Notes: generated from the sequence alone by a model not told the origin. DNA of 64,000 nucleotides from Polymorphospora lycopeni (GCF_042237075.1 NZ_JBCGDC010000006.1:1-64000), one strand, 5' to 3'; shown: positions 20,301-31,023, counted from the first letter of the stretch. Translations and numbers: made by a program.

Positions 20301-20398
20301 TTGCCACTTGAACCCGGCAGTCAGGCATCCGAACAGTTAGCCGGACCGGTCAGCTTCCGTCCACAGCGGACAGTCGCGCCGTTGCTACCGTCGGCGGG

Positions 20399-22321
20399 AT
20401 GCACCGCTACGGCTCGGACGCGTTCCGCCCGCTGTCCCGCTCGTTCCGGGCGATGTTCGCCGCCGACGGCCGCACCCTGCTGCTCCACAACGGATACGCG
20501 CCCGCCCCCGGCACACTTCTGCAGGCCATGGACACCGACACGGGCGCGATCGTGGCCGGTGACGCGGTCCTCGATTTCGTGCCGGTCGGCGACCTCGTCG
20601 TGGCCACGCCCGCCGACGACCCGTCGACGCTCGGCGTGTACCGGATCCGCGACCTCGCTCGGGTGCGTACCGTGCCCGTCGGTGTGCCCGCCGTCGAAGA
20701 CGACCGGCTAGCCGCCGCCGGCGGCACGGTGGCGATGCCGTGCCGCAGGTCCGCCAAGCTCGTCGTGCTCGACACCGGCACCTGGCAGGCTCGGCACGTC
20801 GACGTTGCGGGAACACCGTTGTGCGCGGCGGTCTCCGACGACGGCGCCATCGTCGTCGTCGGCACCGCCCAGGGCCGGACCGGCAGGGTGCTGGTCGTCG
20901 ACGCCGTGACCGGCACCGTCCGGTACGCCCTGAGCGGCCCGCGCGCGGCGGTGGGGTCGGTGGCGGTACGCGGCGATCTCGTGGTCGCGGCCGCCGGCAA
21001 CCGGCTCCTCGCCTGGCCCCTGCCGCCCGCGACCGGGTCGGCGACCGGCACCCGGCGTTCGACGGCCGTGCCGAAGGCGATCGTGCTCCACACCTTCGAG
21101 AAGCACCGGGCCACGGTTCTCGGCGTCACACCCGGCGGGCTCGTTCTCGCCCACGACGGCCATCTGGTCGCCGCCGTCGCCCCGGCGACGGGACAGGTGG
21201 TGTGGTCGGAGAAGATGAGCTGGGCGTCGCGGGTAGCCCTCGCCGGCGACCGGCTGATCTGGGCCGGGTACACGGAGGTCGAGGACCGGGACCCGGAAGC
21301 CGGTACGGTCCGCCGGACCTGGCCCGTACGGGGGCCGGTGCTCGTCCACGCGGTCACGCCCCGACTCGTGGCGTTCGGCTGGGACGCGCGGGTCGGACTG
21401 CTCCGCGCACACGGCGACGCCCCCCGGCCGCCGGCCGGCCACGAGAGCCCGGTGCGGGACGTCTCCTTCGACGGCGACCGGTTCGCCACGGTCGCCGGTG
21501 ACCGCTGGGCGTACGTGTGGTCACGCGGTCGGGCCGACTCGGCCGCCGTCATCGACGGCGCCCGCCACGACCGGCCGGGTGAGGCGGTCCACCTCGCCGG
21601 CGACGACCTCTACACCGGCTTCGGCGGCTGCGTCCAACGGTGGTCGCTGGACGATCCGGCGACGACCGCGGCGCAGAGCGCCCCGTTACGGTACGACGTG
21701 ACGCTGATCCGACGGCTTCCCGGCAGCGACCTGGTGCTGGCGGCGGTACGCGCGGCCCAGCGGGGCTCCGGCGCGCTGTGCCTGCTCGACGCCACCACCC
21801 TGTCCGTCGTGGAGCGGTCGGCGCTGGAGTGGACCGTCCACGCCGCCGACCCGCTCGACGAGCACCGCCTGCTGCTGCGCGGCGACCTCGGCGCCGTCGA
21901 GTACGACACCGTCGCGCACCGTCTCGGCCGGTGGAGGACGTACAGCGGCCGGCCGTACGCCCGCAGCCACCACCTCTACCCGCGCCGGTCGATGCTGGTC
22001 GAGATGTGTTCGTACCCGGACAGGCGTGACCCGTCGTGCCGGCACTGGCTCGCCGTGACCGACCTGTCCGACGGCACCGTCCGGCACGACCGCGTCGAGA
22101 CGCCGGAGTTCACCGGGTACGGCGACCTGTCCGCCGAGGGTGTGTTCGCGGCCCCGCACCTCGACGCGATCCGCCTGTGGGACCTCGACGCCGGCAAGAT
22201 GGTCCACGAACTGCCGACCCCACCACTGGTCCACCGGGTGTGGTGGTTTCCCGACGGCCGGTCCCTGCTCGCCGGCTCCGACAACGGCGCGCTCCACGAG
22301 GTGCCCGCGCCCGGCCGGTAG
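20399..22321 (+). CDS. Beta-propeller (WD40/quinoprotein-like) protein
   Basis: This 640-residue protein is made of short repeated strand-turn-strand units such as LVVLDTGTWQARHVD, VLVVDAVTGTVRYALSG, HESPVRDVSFDGDRFATVAG and IRLWDLDAGKMVHELPTPP, as in WD40/PQQ-like beta-propellers. No signal peptide or transmembrane segment is visible, so it is probably cytoplasmic. No catalytic motif is seen. Such proteins usually serve as interaction scaffolds. The start ATG 20399 lacks a clear ribosome site. It is convergent with the M23 peptidase gene. Confidence 0.75.
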   Translation: MHRYGSDAFRPLSRSFRAMFAADGRTLLLHNGYAPAPGTLLQAMDTDTGAIVAGDAVLDFVPVGDLVVATPADDPSTLGVYRIRDLARVRTVPVGVPAVEDDRLAAAGGTVAMPCRRSAKLVVLDTGTWQARHVDVAGTPLCAAVSDDGAIVVVGTAQGRTGRVLVVDAVTGTVRYALSGPRAAVGSVAVRGDLVVAAAGNRLLAWPLPPATGSATGTRRSTAVPKAIVLHTFEKHRATVLGVTPGGLVLAHDGHLVAAVAPATGQVVWSEKMSWASRVALAGDRLIWAGYTEVEDRDPEAGTVRRTWPVRGPVLVHAVTPRLVAFGWDARVGLLRAHGDAPRPPAGHESPVRDVSFDGDRFATVAGDRWAYVWSRGRADSAAVIDGARHDRPGEAVHLAGDDLYTGFGGCVQRWSLDDPATTAAQSAPLRYDVTLIRRLPGSDLVLAAVRAAQRGSGALCLLDATTLSVVERSALEWTVHAADPLDEHRLLLRGDLGAVEYDTVAHRLGRWRTYSGRPYARSHHLYPRRSMLVEMCSYPDRRDPSCRHWLAVTDLSDGTVRHDRVETPEFTGYGDLSAEGVFAAPHLDAIRLWDLDAGKMVHELPTPPLVHRVWWFPDGRSLLAGSDNGALHEVPAPGR

Positions 22322-22354
22322 GCCCGCCGGCGGCGGCTCGGGGCCGGGGTGGTG

Positions 22355-23155
22355 TCAGGCGGGCACCGTCCCGGCGAGGTACGCCTTGATCTGGTCGATC
22401 TCCAGCGCGTTGAAGACCTCCGGCTGGTCGGCGGCCTGGTTGGAGTTGATGATCCGCTTGAACAGGTTGTAGTGCGCCATCGACCGCAGCCCGATGACAC
22501 GGTTCGGGGTGACCAGGTAGCCGGTGCCGCCGGTGCTCCAGATGAGGTACATGAGTCCGTCCTTGGTGAGGATTTCAGGGGGAGTTCCGGGTGCCCCGGC
22601 GTACGGGGCTCCGGCGAGAACCGACTCGGGATCGACTCTCCCGCCGTTGGGGTGGACGACCTCGAGGTGCAGGTGCGGGCCCGTCGAACGGCCGGTCGAG
22701 CCGACGTTGCCGACGTGCTGGCCGGCGGCGACCTGGGTGCCCGTCCCGACCACGGGAGCCGCCCGCATGTGTCCGTAGACGCTCCGCCAGCCGTCGGCGT
22801 GGGTGATGGTGACGTTGTGGCCGAGTCCGCTGGCGTTGTAGCTGACGCCGCTCACGGTGCCGGCCGCGATCGAACGGATCGGGTAGCCGAGGATTCCGGA
22901 GAAGCTGTAGTCGGTGCCGTTGTGCTGCCTCGTCTCGCCGGTTATCGGGTCTCGGCGGGGCCCGAACGTCGAGGTGATCGGCACCCACCGGTCGAACGGT
23001 CGGTTCCATCTCGGGGTGGCGCCGTACGCCGCTTCCGCGAGCCAGGCCTCGGGGATGATGCCGGCGGCGAGCGCCGCGGTGACCAGGCCGAGCAGGTGTC
23101 GGCGGTCGAGGCCCGGTCCGTCTTCTTCCAACGGTGTTTCATCGGCTGATCGCAT
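22355..23155 (-). CDS. Exported M23 (LytM-type) metallopeptidase
   Basis: This 266-residue protein has an N-terminal export signal with a twin arginine, LDRRHLLGLVTAALAAG, suggesting Tat export. A LytM-like zinc peptidase domain follows: HNGTDYS supplies the first His and Asp, GHMRAAPV lies in the middle, and GPHLHLEVVHP supplies the HxH motif. Enzymes of this family cut peptidoglycan cross-bridges or regulate wall hydrolases. The C-terminal 80 residues contain no second motif I recognise. ATG 23155 has GGAGGG 11 nt upstream. Confidence 0.88.
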   Translation of the reverse strand: MRSADETPLEEDGPGLDRRHLLGLVTAALAAGIIPEAWLAEAAYGATPRWNRPFDRWVPITSTFGPRRDPITGETRQHNGTDYSFSGILGYPIRSIAAGTVSGVSYNASGLGHNVTITHADGWRSVYGHMRAAPVVGTGTQVAAGQHVGNVGSTGRSTGPHLHLEVVHPNGGRVDPESVLAGAPYAGAPGTPPEILTKDGLMYLIWSTGGTGYLVTPNRVIGLRSMAHYNLFKRIINSNQAADQPEVFNALEIDQIKAYLAGTVPA

Positions 23156-23194
23156 GCGGTCGGTCGCCCTCCGACGATCGAACGACGGCCTTCA

Positions 23195-23353
23195 ATGGCC
23201 TTCAGGATCATGGATCGTAGGGCATCGGACTCCCCCGATGTCAAGAGTCCTCGGCGTGGCCGGGGGGGGGGGGGCCCCCCGGCNATGGCCTTCAGGATCA
23301 TGGATCGTAGGGCATCGGACTCCCCCGATGTCAAGAGTCCTCGGCGTGGCCGG
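23195..23353. repeat. Artefactual duplication at a scaffold join
   Basis: The 69 bp at 23195-23263 recur identically at 23285-23353. Between them are 13 G, a run of C and a single n at 23284. This is most likely a merging artefact from assembly, not a biological repeat. It lies in the intergenic region upstream of the M23 gene, so no gene is broken. Confidence 0.85.
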
Positions 23354-23389
23354 CCGTCGCCCCCGCCGCTTCGGCGGGGGCGACGGCCG
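23351..23389 (-). terminator. Strong terminator hairpin
   Basis: A perfect 18-bp stem (23351-23368 with 23372-23389) closes on a 3-nt loop, built from CGGCCGTCGCCCCCGCCG and its complement. It begins 6 bp beyond the stop of the LPVTG protein gene and should end its transcript. Confidence 0.85.
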
Positions 23390-23395
23390 CACCGG

Positions 23396-25926
23396 TCAGG
23401 CGGTGAAACGGATGTGGTTACGCCGGGCCCGCACCACCGCGAGGATCCCGCCGGCCGCGATGAGTACGCCGGCACCGGCGAGCGCGACGGCCGGCGCACC
23501 GGTCACCGGAAGGCCACCGCCGCCACCGCCGTCGGCACCGAAGACGTCGGTGGCCTTGCCCAGCCGCAGGAACACCGTCTCACCGGTGGCGTCGTCGAGG
23601 CCGTCGTTGTCGGTCACCGCGTACACCTGGCCGTTGCCGGCGATCGCCATCCCCTCGACCTTGTCCTGCACCCAGCCGTTGTCGGCCCGCAGCAGCGGCA
23701 GCAGGTCGACGGCGGGCCGCTTGGTCACCGCCGGCATGTCGTCGCCGGCACCGAACCCGTCCGGCACGTCGAAGGCGTACACCTTCTTGACCGTCGCGGC
23801 AGGGCCGCGACGGTTGTCCCGCTCCACGACCGCGAACGTGTCGTCGTCAACGGCCACCAGCTCCGACAGGCCGACCCAGCCGCCGGCCGGCGCCGCGTCG
23901 AGCTGGTACGACAGCCACGCCCAGCTCCCGTCGGCCACCGAGTACCGGCCGATCCGCACGGTGCCGGCCGGGTCGCCCTTCAGTTCCCGTTGTACGGCGA
24001 CCCAGACCTGCTCGGCGCCCTCGGCACCGGTCACCGCGACACCCTCCAGCCCGTTGCCGCCGACGGCGGCGGCGACGTCGGCGGGCAGCGGCACCTCGTC
24101 CCGCACCGCGCCGGCGTCGTCGACGCGGACGAGCAGGTTCGGGGTGGCCGGGTCGTCGTCCGACGCCGGGGCGCCCTCGACGGCGATCCAGTAGCCGCCC
24201 CCGGCCCGGGCCGCGACCCCTTCGGCGTCGTAGCCGACCGGGGCGCCGCCCCTGGTGACGGTCAGTTCCTTCTCGATCAAGGCCGGGGTCCGGGCGACGT
24301 CGATGGTCAGCAGCCGGGTCGGGGTGTAGACGTTGTCGTTGACGGCGACCAGCTTGTCGGGCTGGCCCGGCACGGCGCTGAGGCCGGACAGGGCACCCCA
24401 GGTGATCGGGGCCGCCTGCTGGCCGGGCTCGTACGCCGACCGGATCGAGGGGAACGCACCGGCCTGCCCGATCCGGTAGATCTGCACCGAGGCGCGGATA
24501 CCGTCGTCGGGCAGGTCCTCCTCGCTGGACACGACGAGCAGCCCGCGCGACGCGACGGTGGTCACCCCCTCCGGACCGTTGGTGGTCGGCAGGATCTGCA
24601 CGAACGCCGGTGCGGCCGGGTCGGTGACGTCGTACACGGCGACGAAGTTGCCCCGCTCCGAGGCGACGAACAGGTACGGCCGGCCGTCGAAGCGGCCGAA
24701 GGCGATCCCCTCGGGCTCGCTGCCCTTGGCGTCGGAGCGGCCCTCCGGGTAGAGGCCGTGCGCGGCGGCGAGCCGGTCGAACGAGTTGCCGGCGTCGTAG
24801 ACGACCCGGCCGTCGGCGCCCCAGATCGTGAAGCCGCGCGAACCGCCCCGGTAGTCGCCCTCGTTGGCGGTGGCGAACATGGTGTCGCTGATCCAGGCGA
24901 CCCCGTCGGGCTCGCGGGGCACGGTGACGGCGTCGTCGAAGACGATGCTGCCGTCCTCGACGGTGTCCACACCGGACAGCTCGACGGATCCGGCGGAGAC
25001 GTCCCGCACGACCTCCTTGCCGGCCAGGTCGACGACCACCAGGTGGTTGTTCTCCTGGAGGGTGACGACGGCCTCGTCCCGCCCGTTGATCGACACGTAC
25101 TCGGGTTCCGGGTCGCCGGGCGCGACCCCGGCGAGGCCGGTCAGCTCGACCTTCGACAGCTCCCACGCGTCGACGTCGTCGGACAGGTCGACGACCGTCA
25201 GCCACCCGGCCGGCAACTGCGGGATCTCGCCGTCGTTCAGGTCCTCGTCACGCTCGTTCTCGATGGCGATCGCGGCGTACCCGCCGCTCGGCGCCACCGC
25301 GACGGAGTCCGGCTGGCCGCCGAGGTCGATCTCCCGTACCACCTCGCGGGAGGCGAGGTCGAGCACGACCAGCACCCCGGACGGGTCGGTGAAACTCTCG
25401 CTGGTGTTCACCGCGACGAGGACGAACCCCTTGTGTACGCCGACCGAGGTCGGCTCGCCCGGCAGGTCGAATACGCCACCGGGCCGGGGGTTGGCCGGGT
25501 CGCTGATGTCCATGAAGCCGACCCGCCGGCCGGCGCTGTCGGTGGAGATGACGGTGTTGCCGTCGGCGCTCACCGCGCTGATCTCGGCGACGGCCTCGTC
25601 GTCGATCGAACTGTTGAGGTAGGCCGGCACGGTGGCGAGGCGCTGGAAGGCCGGGGCGTCGGTGGCGCGGGCGGCACCGAGCGGCGGCACCGCCTGGGCG
25701 GCCGGCGCCAGCGCGACCAGCGCCGGCAGCGCGACGAGCCCGAGGGCGGCGGCGGCCGCGGCCGCCCGNNNNNNNNNNNNNNNNNNNNNNNNNNNNNNNN
25801 NNNNNNNNNNNNNNNNNNNNNNNNNNNNNNNNNNNNNNNNNNNNNNNNNNNNNNNNNNNNNNNNNNNNNNNNNNNNNNNNNNNNNNNCGCCCGGGTACGC
25901 CGGGCGGCCGATGTGGGGAGAGGCAT
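23396..25926 (-). CDS. LPVTG-anchored esterase-like/phytase-like surface protein
   Basis: This protein of roughly 840 residues has a signal peptide (ALGLVALPALVALAPAAQA), a long repetitive beta-propeller-like body, and a C-terminal sorting signal. The sorting signal is LPVTG, a hydrophobic segment and a basic tail (VRARRNHIRF). Motifs such as SDAKGSEPEGIAFGRFDGRP, LAAAHGLYPEGR and YDAEGVAARAGGGYWIAVEG fit the choice-of-anchor/esterase-like-activity-of-phytase group. It is probably sortase-linked to the cell wall; no activity is proven. A 119-N gap interrupts the signal region. ATG 25926, with GGAG 5 nt upstream, is the likely start beyond the gap, so the N-terminus is partly unknown. Confidence 0.8.
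25769..25887. other. Assembly gap (119 N) inside the LPVTG protein gene
   Basis: A run of N removes part of the signal-peptide coding region of the surface protein. The frame on either side differs by the arbitrary gap length. Confidence 0.99.
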
Positions 25927-26093
25927 CAATGCTCCGTCGAGGGTATGGGCAGTTCTGGCCTGCTCTGCCTACGCACGTTCGTTGACCTGCGGTGGACGGC
26001 GAGGCCAACATCCGGTGTCTGGCCACCCACGATTGCCGGACCCGTCCCCGGGCGACACTGGCCGCGCCCCGACCGCCACGGCAGGATCACCAC

Positions 26094-26612
26094 ATGCCCG
26101 AACTGGTCCTGCCCACCACCCGCCTGCACGCCGCCTTCCTACGGTGCCGCGACGACTGGGGTCCCGGCGTCCACGAGGACGGCTTCGGCCTGGGCACGGA
26201 CGACGATGTCGACTCACCCGCCGGCTTCGCCACCTGGGTGCACCGACGGGTCCGGCTGACCCACCCGGCCGGCGATCCCTGCCCCGACGAACCACACGGC
26301 TCGCCCCGCTGGATCGTCGAGGACGGCGAGGTACTCGGGGCCATCGCCCTGCGGCACGGGTTCAACGACGACACCGGGCACATCGGCTACGGCGTACGCC
26401 CGTCCGCACGCCGCCGTGGCCTGGCGACCTGGGCGCTGGGCGAGATGCTCGGCGAGGCCCACGCCCTGGGCCTGGACGCCGTCCTCGTGGTCTGCCTCGC
26501 GGACAACGCGGGCTCGGCCCGCACGATCGAACGCAACGGCGGCGTACTGGAGGGCATCCGCGACACCGGGAACGTCCCGGTACGACGCTACCGGATCACC
26601 CTGGACGGGTGA
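26094..26612 (+). CDS. GNAT family N-acetyltransferase
   Basis: This 172-residue acetyltransferase has a single GNAT fold. The sequence HIGYGVRPSARRRGLATWAL is the acetyl-CoA-binding beta4-alpha3 region, followed by DAVLVVCLADNAGSARTIER, which is typical of RimJ/RimL-like and small-molecule GNATs. The C-terminus VRRYRITLDG is also usual for this group. The substrate is unknown. ATG 26094 was chosen because the sequence upstream is not conserved in style. The DoxX-like gene follows 74 bp downstream in the same direction. Confidence 0.85.
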   Translation: MPELVLPTTRLHAAFLRCRDDWGPGVHEDGFGLGTDDDVDSPAGFATWVHRRVRLTHPAGDPCPDEPHGSPRWIVEDGEVLGAIALRHGFNDDTGHIGYGVRPSARRRGLATWALGEMLGEAHALGLDAVLVVCLADNAGSARTIERNGGVLEGIRDTGNVPVRRYRITLDG

Positions 26613-26686
26613 CGGCGACCGATCTCCCACCTGTCGCCGCCCCGCGAGAGGGCCCGACACGCATCCGAAAGGCGATCTGGAAAGAC

Positions 26687-27025
26687 ATGGCCAACACCCT
26701 CGCCATCATCCTCGCGGTGTCGTTCCTGTTCACCGGCCTGCCCAAGGCCACCGGGCAGCCGAGCGCCATCGAGCACGGCAAACACCTCGGCTTCTCCGCC
26801 CGGAACTACCGGGCGCTGGGAGTTCTGCAGATCCTCGGCGCGGCGGCCCTCGGCCTCGGCCTGATCTGGAAGCCCATCGGCGTGGCCGCGGCGATCGGAT
26901 TCACGCTCATGATGGCCGGAGCGGTCATCGTTCACCTCCGTGCCGGTGATCCTGCGGCCAGGATGTTGCCAGCGGCCGCCTTCGGCTTGGCCTCGATCGC
27001 GGTGGTCGTCCTCCACCTCCGCTGA
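26687..27025 (+). CDS. DoxX-like membrane protein
   Basis: This 112-residue integral membrane protein has four hydrophobic segments: ILAVSFLFTGLPK, LGVLQILGAAALGLGLIW, VAAAIGFTLMMAGAVIVHL and AFGLASIAVVVLHL. The pattern FTGLPKATG...HLGFSARNYRALGVLQILG is that of DoxX-like/DUF4267-like proteins. These often sit beside redox genes, and their function is poorly defined. ATG 26687 follows GGAAAG. Confidence 0.75.
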   Translation: MANTLAIILAVSFLFTGLPKATGQPSAIEHGKHLGFSARNYRALGVLQILGAAALGLGLIWKPIGVAAAIGFTLMMAGAVIVHLRAGDPAARMLPAAAFGLASIAVVVLHLR

Positions 27026-27108
27026 TCCGACGGCCGCTGGCGAGAATCGGCACCGGCGCCCCGAAGGTGCGCCATGCGGGCACACCGGCAGCGCCTGCCG
27101 TGCCGGCG

Positions 27109-27672
27109 TCACATGACGTTGGTGACGACCTGTCGGGTGTTGTCGGCGGGGTTCACATCGGGCTGGTCGGAGGAGACGACGGCCGTGGCCGTGAGGCTCG
27201 ACCCGGCGGGTGCGTCGGTGGTGACGGTGATGAGCGTCGGACCGGCGAGGCTGCGGGGCCGGAGGCTGCCGCTGGTGCCGCAGGTCAGCACCCGTGGGGC
27301 TGCGGGCGTGGGGGCGTCGCAGGTCATGCCCCTGGTGGCGACGCGGACGAACGTGGTTCCCCCGGGCAGCCGTACGGTGGCTCTGGCGACCGCGGCTTCC
27401 GGCCCGTGGTTGATCAGGTGCAGCGCGTAGCCGAACTGTTGGCCGGGCGCGGTCCGGTCCGCCCCGTCGAAGCCGACCTGGAGGTCCGTGCCGGCGGTGT
27501 TCGCGGTCCCGTGCTCGCCAGCCGACGCCTGCGGCGGCTGCCCGACGGCAAGCAGCCCGGCCAGCAGCAGGGCACTGCCCACGACCGTCACCCGGCGGCC
27601 CGCACCCTCCCTCGACCTGCCCTGCCCACCGCACGCGCCGCGGCGGGGATCGTCACGCGTGACCCGATTCAT
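27109..27672 (-). CDS. Secreted DUF11-like protein
   Basis: This 187-residue protein has an N-terminal signal peptide (VTVVGSALLLAGLLAVGQ, then a small-residue cleavage region). A single DUF11-like immunoglobulin-type beta domain follows: DLQVGFDGADRTAPGQQFGY...INHGPEAAVARATVRLPGG and a C-terminal SDQPDVNPADNTRQVVTNV. Such domains occur in secreted and cell-wall proteins and probably act in adhesion or structure. No anchor motif is seen. It is divergent from the SARP regulator, sharing the 27673-27840 intergenic region. Confidence 0.7.
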   Translation of the reverse strand: MNRVTRDDPRRGACGGQGRSREGAGRRVTVVGSALLLAGLLAVGQPPQASAGEHGTANTAGTDLQVGFDGADRTAPGQQFGYALHLINHGPEAAVARATVRLPGGTTFVRVATRGMTCDAPTPAAPRVLTCGTSGSLRPRSLAGPTLITVTTDAPAGSSLTATAVVSSDQPDVNPADNTRQVVTNVM

Positions 27673-27827
27673 CCTTGACCTCCAACAGTCACTTCCGTCC
27701 TTCGCGTTCGACGGTAAGGCTGTACCCGGGTACCGAATTCAAGCCCTTACCGCAAAGGCGCGTCCTCCCACTGGATTCAGGGGCGCCAAGCGCGGGCAAC
27801 CGCTATCCAGGAATCGACGCTCACCAC

Positions 27828-27840
27828 TACACTGTCGGCG
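27828..27840 (+). promoter_or_regulatory. Probable -10 element of a leaderless SARP transcript
   Basis: TACACT at 27828-27833 ends 7 nt before the GTG start at 27841, and there is no ribosome site. This spacing is typical of leaderless actinobacterial mRNAs. No convincing -35 was found. Confidence 0.4.
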
Positions 27841-30800
27841 GTGTTGGCGATCCAGGTACTCGGCCGCCTACGCGTGTGGCACGGTGATCGCGAAGTGGAC
27901 ACCGGCCCGCCCGCGCGTCGCCTCGTGCTCGGCGTCCTCGCACTCAACGCCGGACGGCTGACCACCCGGCGCGAGCTGATCGAATCGCTGTGGGGCGAGC
28001 GACCGCCGCCGAGCGCCGTCAACGTCCTGCACACCCACGCCAAGCACCTGCGCCGGCTGCTGGACCCGAAGCGCAGCCCACGCGGCCAGGACGGTGTGCT
28101 GGCGACCGTAGGCGACGGATACCTGCTGCGGCTACCCGAAGACGCCCTGGACCTGCGCCGCTTCCGCCGGTTGGCGTACGCCGCCCGGGCGGCCGAGAGC
28201 GACGGCGACACGGCCGGCGCGATGGCGCTGCTGCGCGAGGCGTTGCGGCTGTGGGAGGACGATCCGCTCTGCGACGTACCGGCGCTGGAGAGCCACCCGG
28301 AGGTCTCGGCCCTCAAGGCGGAGCGGCGCCGGGTCCAACTGTCCTACTGGCACCTGATGCTGCGCACCGGCAACGCCGCGGAGATCGTCGCCGCGCTGAC
28401 ACTGGAAGGTGCCGCCCAGCCGCTCGACGAGACGGTGCAGGCCACCCTGATCAGGGCTTACCAGGCCACCGGACAACGAACGCTCGCGTTCGAACGCTAC
28501 GAGACGACCCGACGTACCCTCGCCGACGAGCTGGGCGTGGACCCGGGGCCGGACCTGTCCCGGGCCCACCGCGATCTGGTCGAGGAGACGGTGCCCCTCC
28601 CCGGGTCGAGAACCCCGCGTCAGCTTCCGGCACCGGTTCCCGACTTCGTCGGCCGGGCCGACGAACTCGTCCTGCTCGATGCCGCGTACGGCACCCGCAG
28701 CTGCGGAATCGTCATGGTCTGCGGCACGGCCGGGGTGGGAAAGACCGCGCTCGCCGTGCACTGGGGGCACCTCCACCGGGACCGTTTCCCCGACGGCCAG
28801 ATCTACCTCGACCTGCGCGGCGACGACCCGGAACAGGCCACGCCGCCCCACGAGGCGCTGGGCCGCCTGCTCACCGCCGTCGCGGTACCCGACCAGGAGA
28901 TCCCGGCCGACCCGCAGTCGCGCGCCGCCCGCTGGCGTACCGAGACCGACGGCCGCCGGCTGCTCGTCCTGCTGGACAACGCGGCCTCCGCCGAGCAGGT
29001 CGGCCCGCTACTGCCCGGCAACCACGACACCCTCGTGATGATCACCAGCCGGGACAGCCTGGCGGCGCTGGTCGCCCTGCACGGCGCCCGCCGCATCGCG
29101 CTCGACCTGCTCCCGCCGGCGGACGCCGTCGACCTGCTCGCCAGACTGGTGGGTCAGCGGGCAAGCACCGAACCGGACAGCGTCGACTCGCTGGCCGCCG
29201 TCTGCGCCCGGCTCCCCCTCGCCCTGCGCCTGGCCGCCGAGTACGCCGGCGCGCAGGCGCACCTGCCGCTGTCCGGAATCGTGTCGCAGTTGCACCGGGC
29301 CGGCCCCCTGGACCTGCTGGATCCGGGCGGCGGCACCGCGATCCGGCAGGTCTTCGGCTGCTCCTACCAGCGGCTGGACGCCGAGACGCAACGCCTGTTC
29401 CGCCTGCTGAGCCTGACCCCCGCCGCCGCCACCCTCGCCTGCGCCGCCGCGCTCGGCGACGTCGACGAGATCGCCGCGGCGCGGCTGCTGCACCGGCTGA
29501 CCAGCGCGCACCTGCTGCGCTGCGACCCGCTCGGGCGATACGCGCCGCACGATCTGCTGCGCGCCTATGCCGGCGAGCTGAGCCTGGCGGGGGGGGGGGG
29601 GGGGGGGGGGGGGGGCCCGCCCGCNGCACCTGCTGCGCTGCGACCCGCTCGGGCGATACGCGCCGCACGATCTGCTGCGCGCCTATGCCGGCGAGCTGAG
29701 CCTGGCGGTCGACGGCGGGGCCGAGCGGGCCGCCGCCGTCGACCGGCTGCTGGGGCACTACGTCGCGACCGCCATCGCCGCCAGCGACGTCCTGTATCCG
29801 GGGTGGAGCGCGAGCTGGCGGCACGCCGGGCTCGCCCTCAAACCCGACGGCGCACCGATGTCACCGGCCACGGCACTGTCGTGGCTGGACGCCGAGCTGC
29901 CGTCGTTCGCCACGGTGTGCCAGATCGCCCTGCGCAACGGGCGGCCGGAACATGCCGTCCACCTCGCCGCGGCCCTCTACCGCTACCTCGAGGCGGGCCA
30001 CGGCGTCGAAGCGGTGCCGATCCACGACCACGCCGTCCAGGCCGCCCGGGCGATGGGCGACGTCGTCGCCGAGGCGCACCTTCGCACCAACGCCGGAGTC
30101 GTCCAACGCCTGCTCGGCCGCTACCCCGCCGCGACCGCGCAACTCCGGCAGGCGCTGGCGCTGTACGGCCGTACCGACAACCGGCACGGCCGGGCCCGGG
30201 CCCTGTCCAATCTCGGCATCATCGAGGAACGGCTCGGCGACTTCGCCTCCTCGATCGCCCGTCACGGCGAGGCCATCGCGCTCTACCAGGAGATCGACGA
30301 TCTATTCGGGCAGGCGTCGGCCCTGACCAACCTCGGCAACCTCGAATCCTCCATCGGCCGGCACGGGCCGGCGGCACAACGGTTCCGGGCGGCTCACGAC
30401 CTCTTCGCCACACTCGGCGAACGCGCCGGTCAGGCGATCGCGCTGACGAATCTCGGCGAGATCCACAACATGCTCGGCGAGGGTGCCGTCGCCGCCGGGC
30501 ACCTGCGTGCGGCCCTGCGGCTCTTCCGGGAGATCGAACACCGCGACGGCGAGGCGACGGCGTTGAGCAACCTCGGCACCGCGTTGAGCCGGCAGGGCCG
30601 ACACCGGGAATCGATCGCCCACTTCGAGGAGGCGTTGGAGATCTTCCGCGGGCTGCGGCACCGCTACGGCGAGGCGAGCGTCCTGAACGCGATGGGCGAG
30701 GCGTTGCACGCCATGCACCGCGACAACGAGGCCCGTGAGCGGCACCGGCTGGCGCTGGCCATCGCCACCGACACCGGCGACCACGACGAGCGGGACCGTG

Positions 30801-30847
30801 CCGCGCAGGCGCTTCAACGCATCGGGCAGGACCGGCTCGCACACTGA
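27841..30847 (+). CDS. AfsR-like SARP regulator (BTAD / NB-ARC / TPR), split by an assembly artefact
   Basis: Residues 1-100 form an OmpR-type DNA-binding domain (LGRLRVWHGDREVDTGPPAR), and about 100-245 the bacterial transcriptional activation domain. An NB-ARC ATPase follows with P-loop VCGTAGVGKTALAVHW near residue 300 and Walker B LLVLLDNAASAEQ, then C-terminal TPRs (ALSNLGIIEERLGDFASSIA, ALTNLGNLESSIGRHGPAA). This large SARP class switches on antibiotic pathways. The frame breaks only at 29589-29625, where poly-G plus n and an 83-bp duplication were inserted. Removing 118 bp restores one frame of about 962 residues. GTG 27841 has no ribosome site, so the message may be leaderless. Its target is unknown. 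Confidence 0.85.
29508..29708. repeat. Artefactual duplication at a scaffold join
   Basis: The 83 bp at 29508-29590 recur at 29626-29708, separated by about 27 G, CCCGCCCGC and one n (29625). Deleting one copy with the junk (118 bp) rejoins the reading frame of the SARP gene exactly. This is therefore an assembly artefact, not a natural frameshift. Confidence 0.9.
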
Positions 30848-30913
30848 CGCTCCCGGCGACCTGGTCGACGGTCGCGCGCGTCGGGCGGGCGGGCCCCCAG
30901 GCGGCCCCCCCGC

Positions 30914-31018
30914 NNNNNNNNNNNNNNNNNNNNNNNNNNNNNNNNNNNNNNNNNNNNNNNNNNNNNNNNNNNNNNNNNNNNNNNNNNNNNNNNNNNNNNN
31001 NNNNNNNNNNNNNNNNNN
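30914..31018. other. Assembly gap (105 N)
   Basis: A run of N between the SARP gene stop and the stop of the secreted nuclease gene, which are convergent. The true length is unknown; a terminator may be hidden here. Confidence 0.99.
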
Positions 31019-31023
31019 ACGGC

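Noticed and set aside
23195..27025. Long plus-strand open frame across two artefacts
   Set aside because: It is antisense to the LPVTG protein gene and passes through n, poly-G and N. Only its last part from 26687 is a real (DoxX-like) gene.
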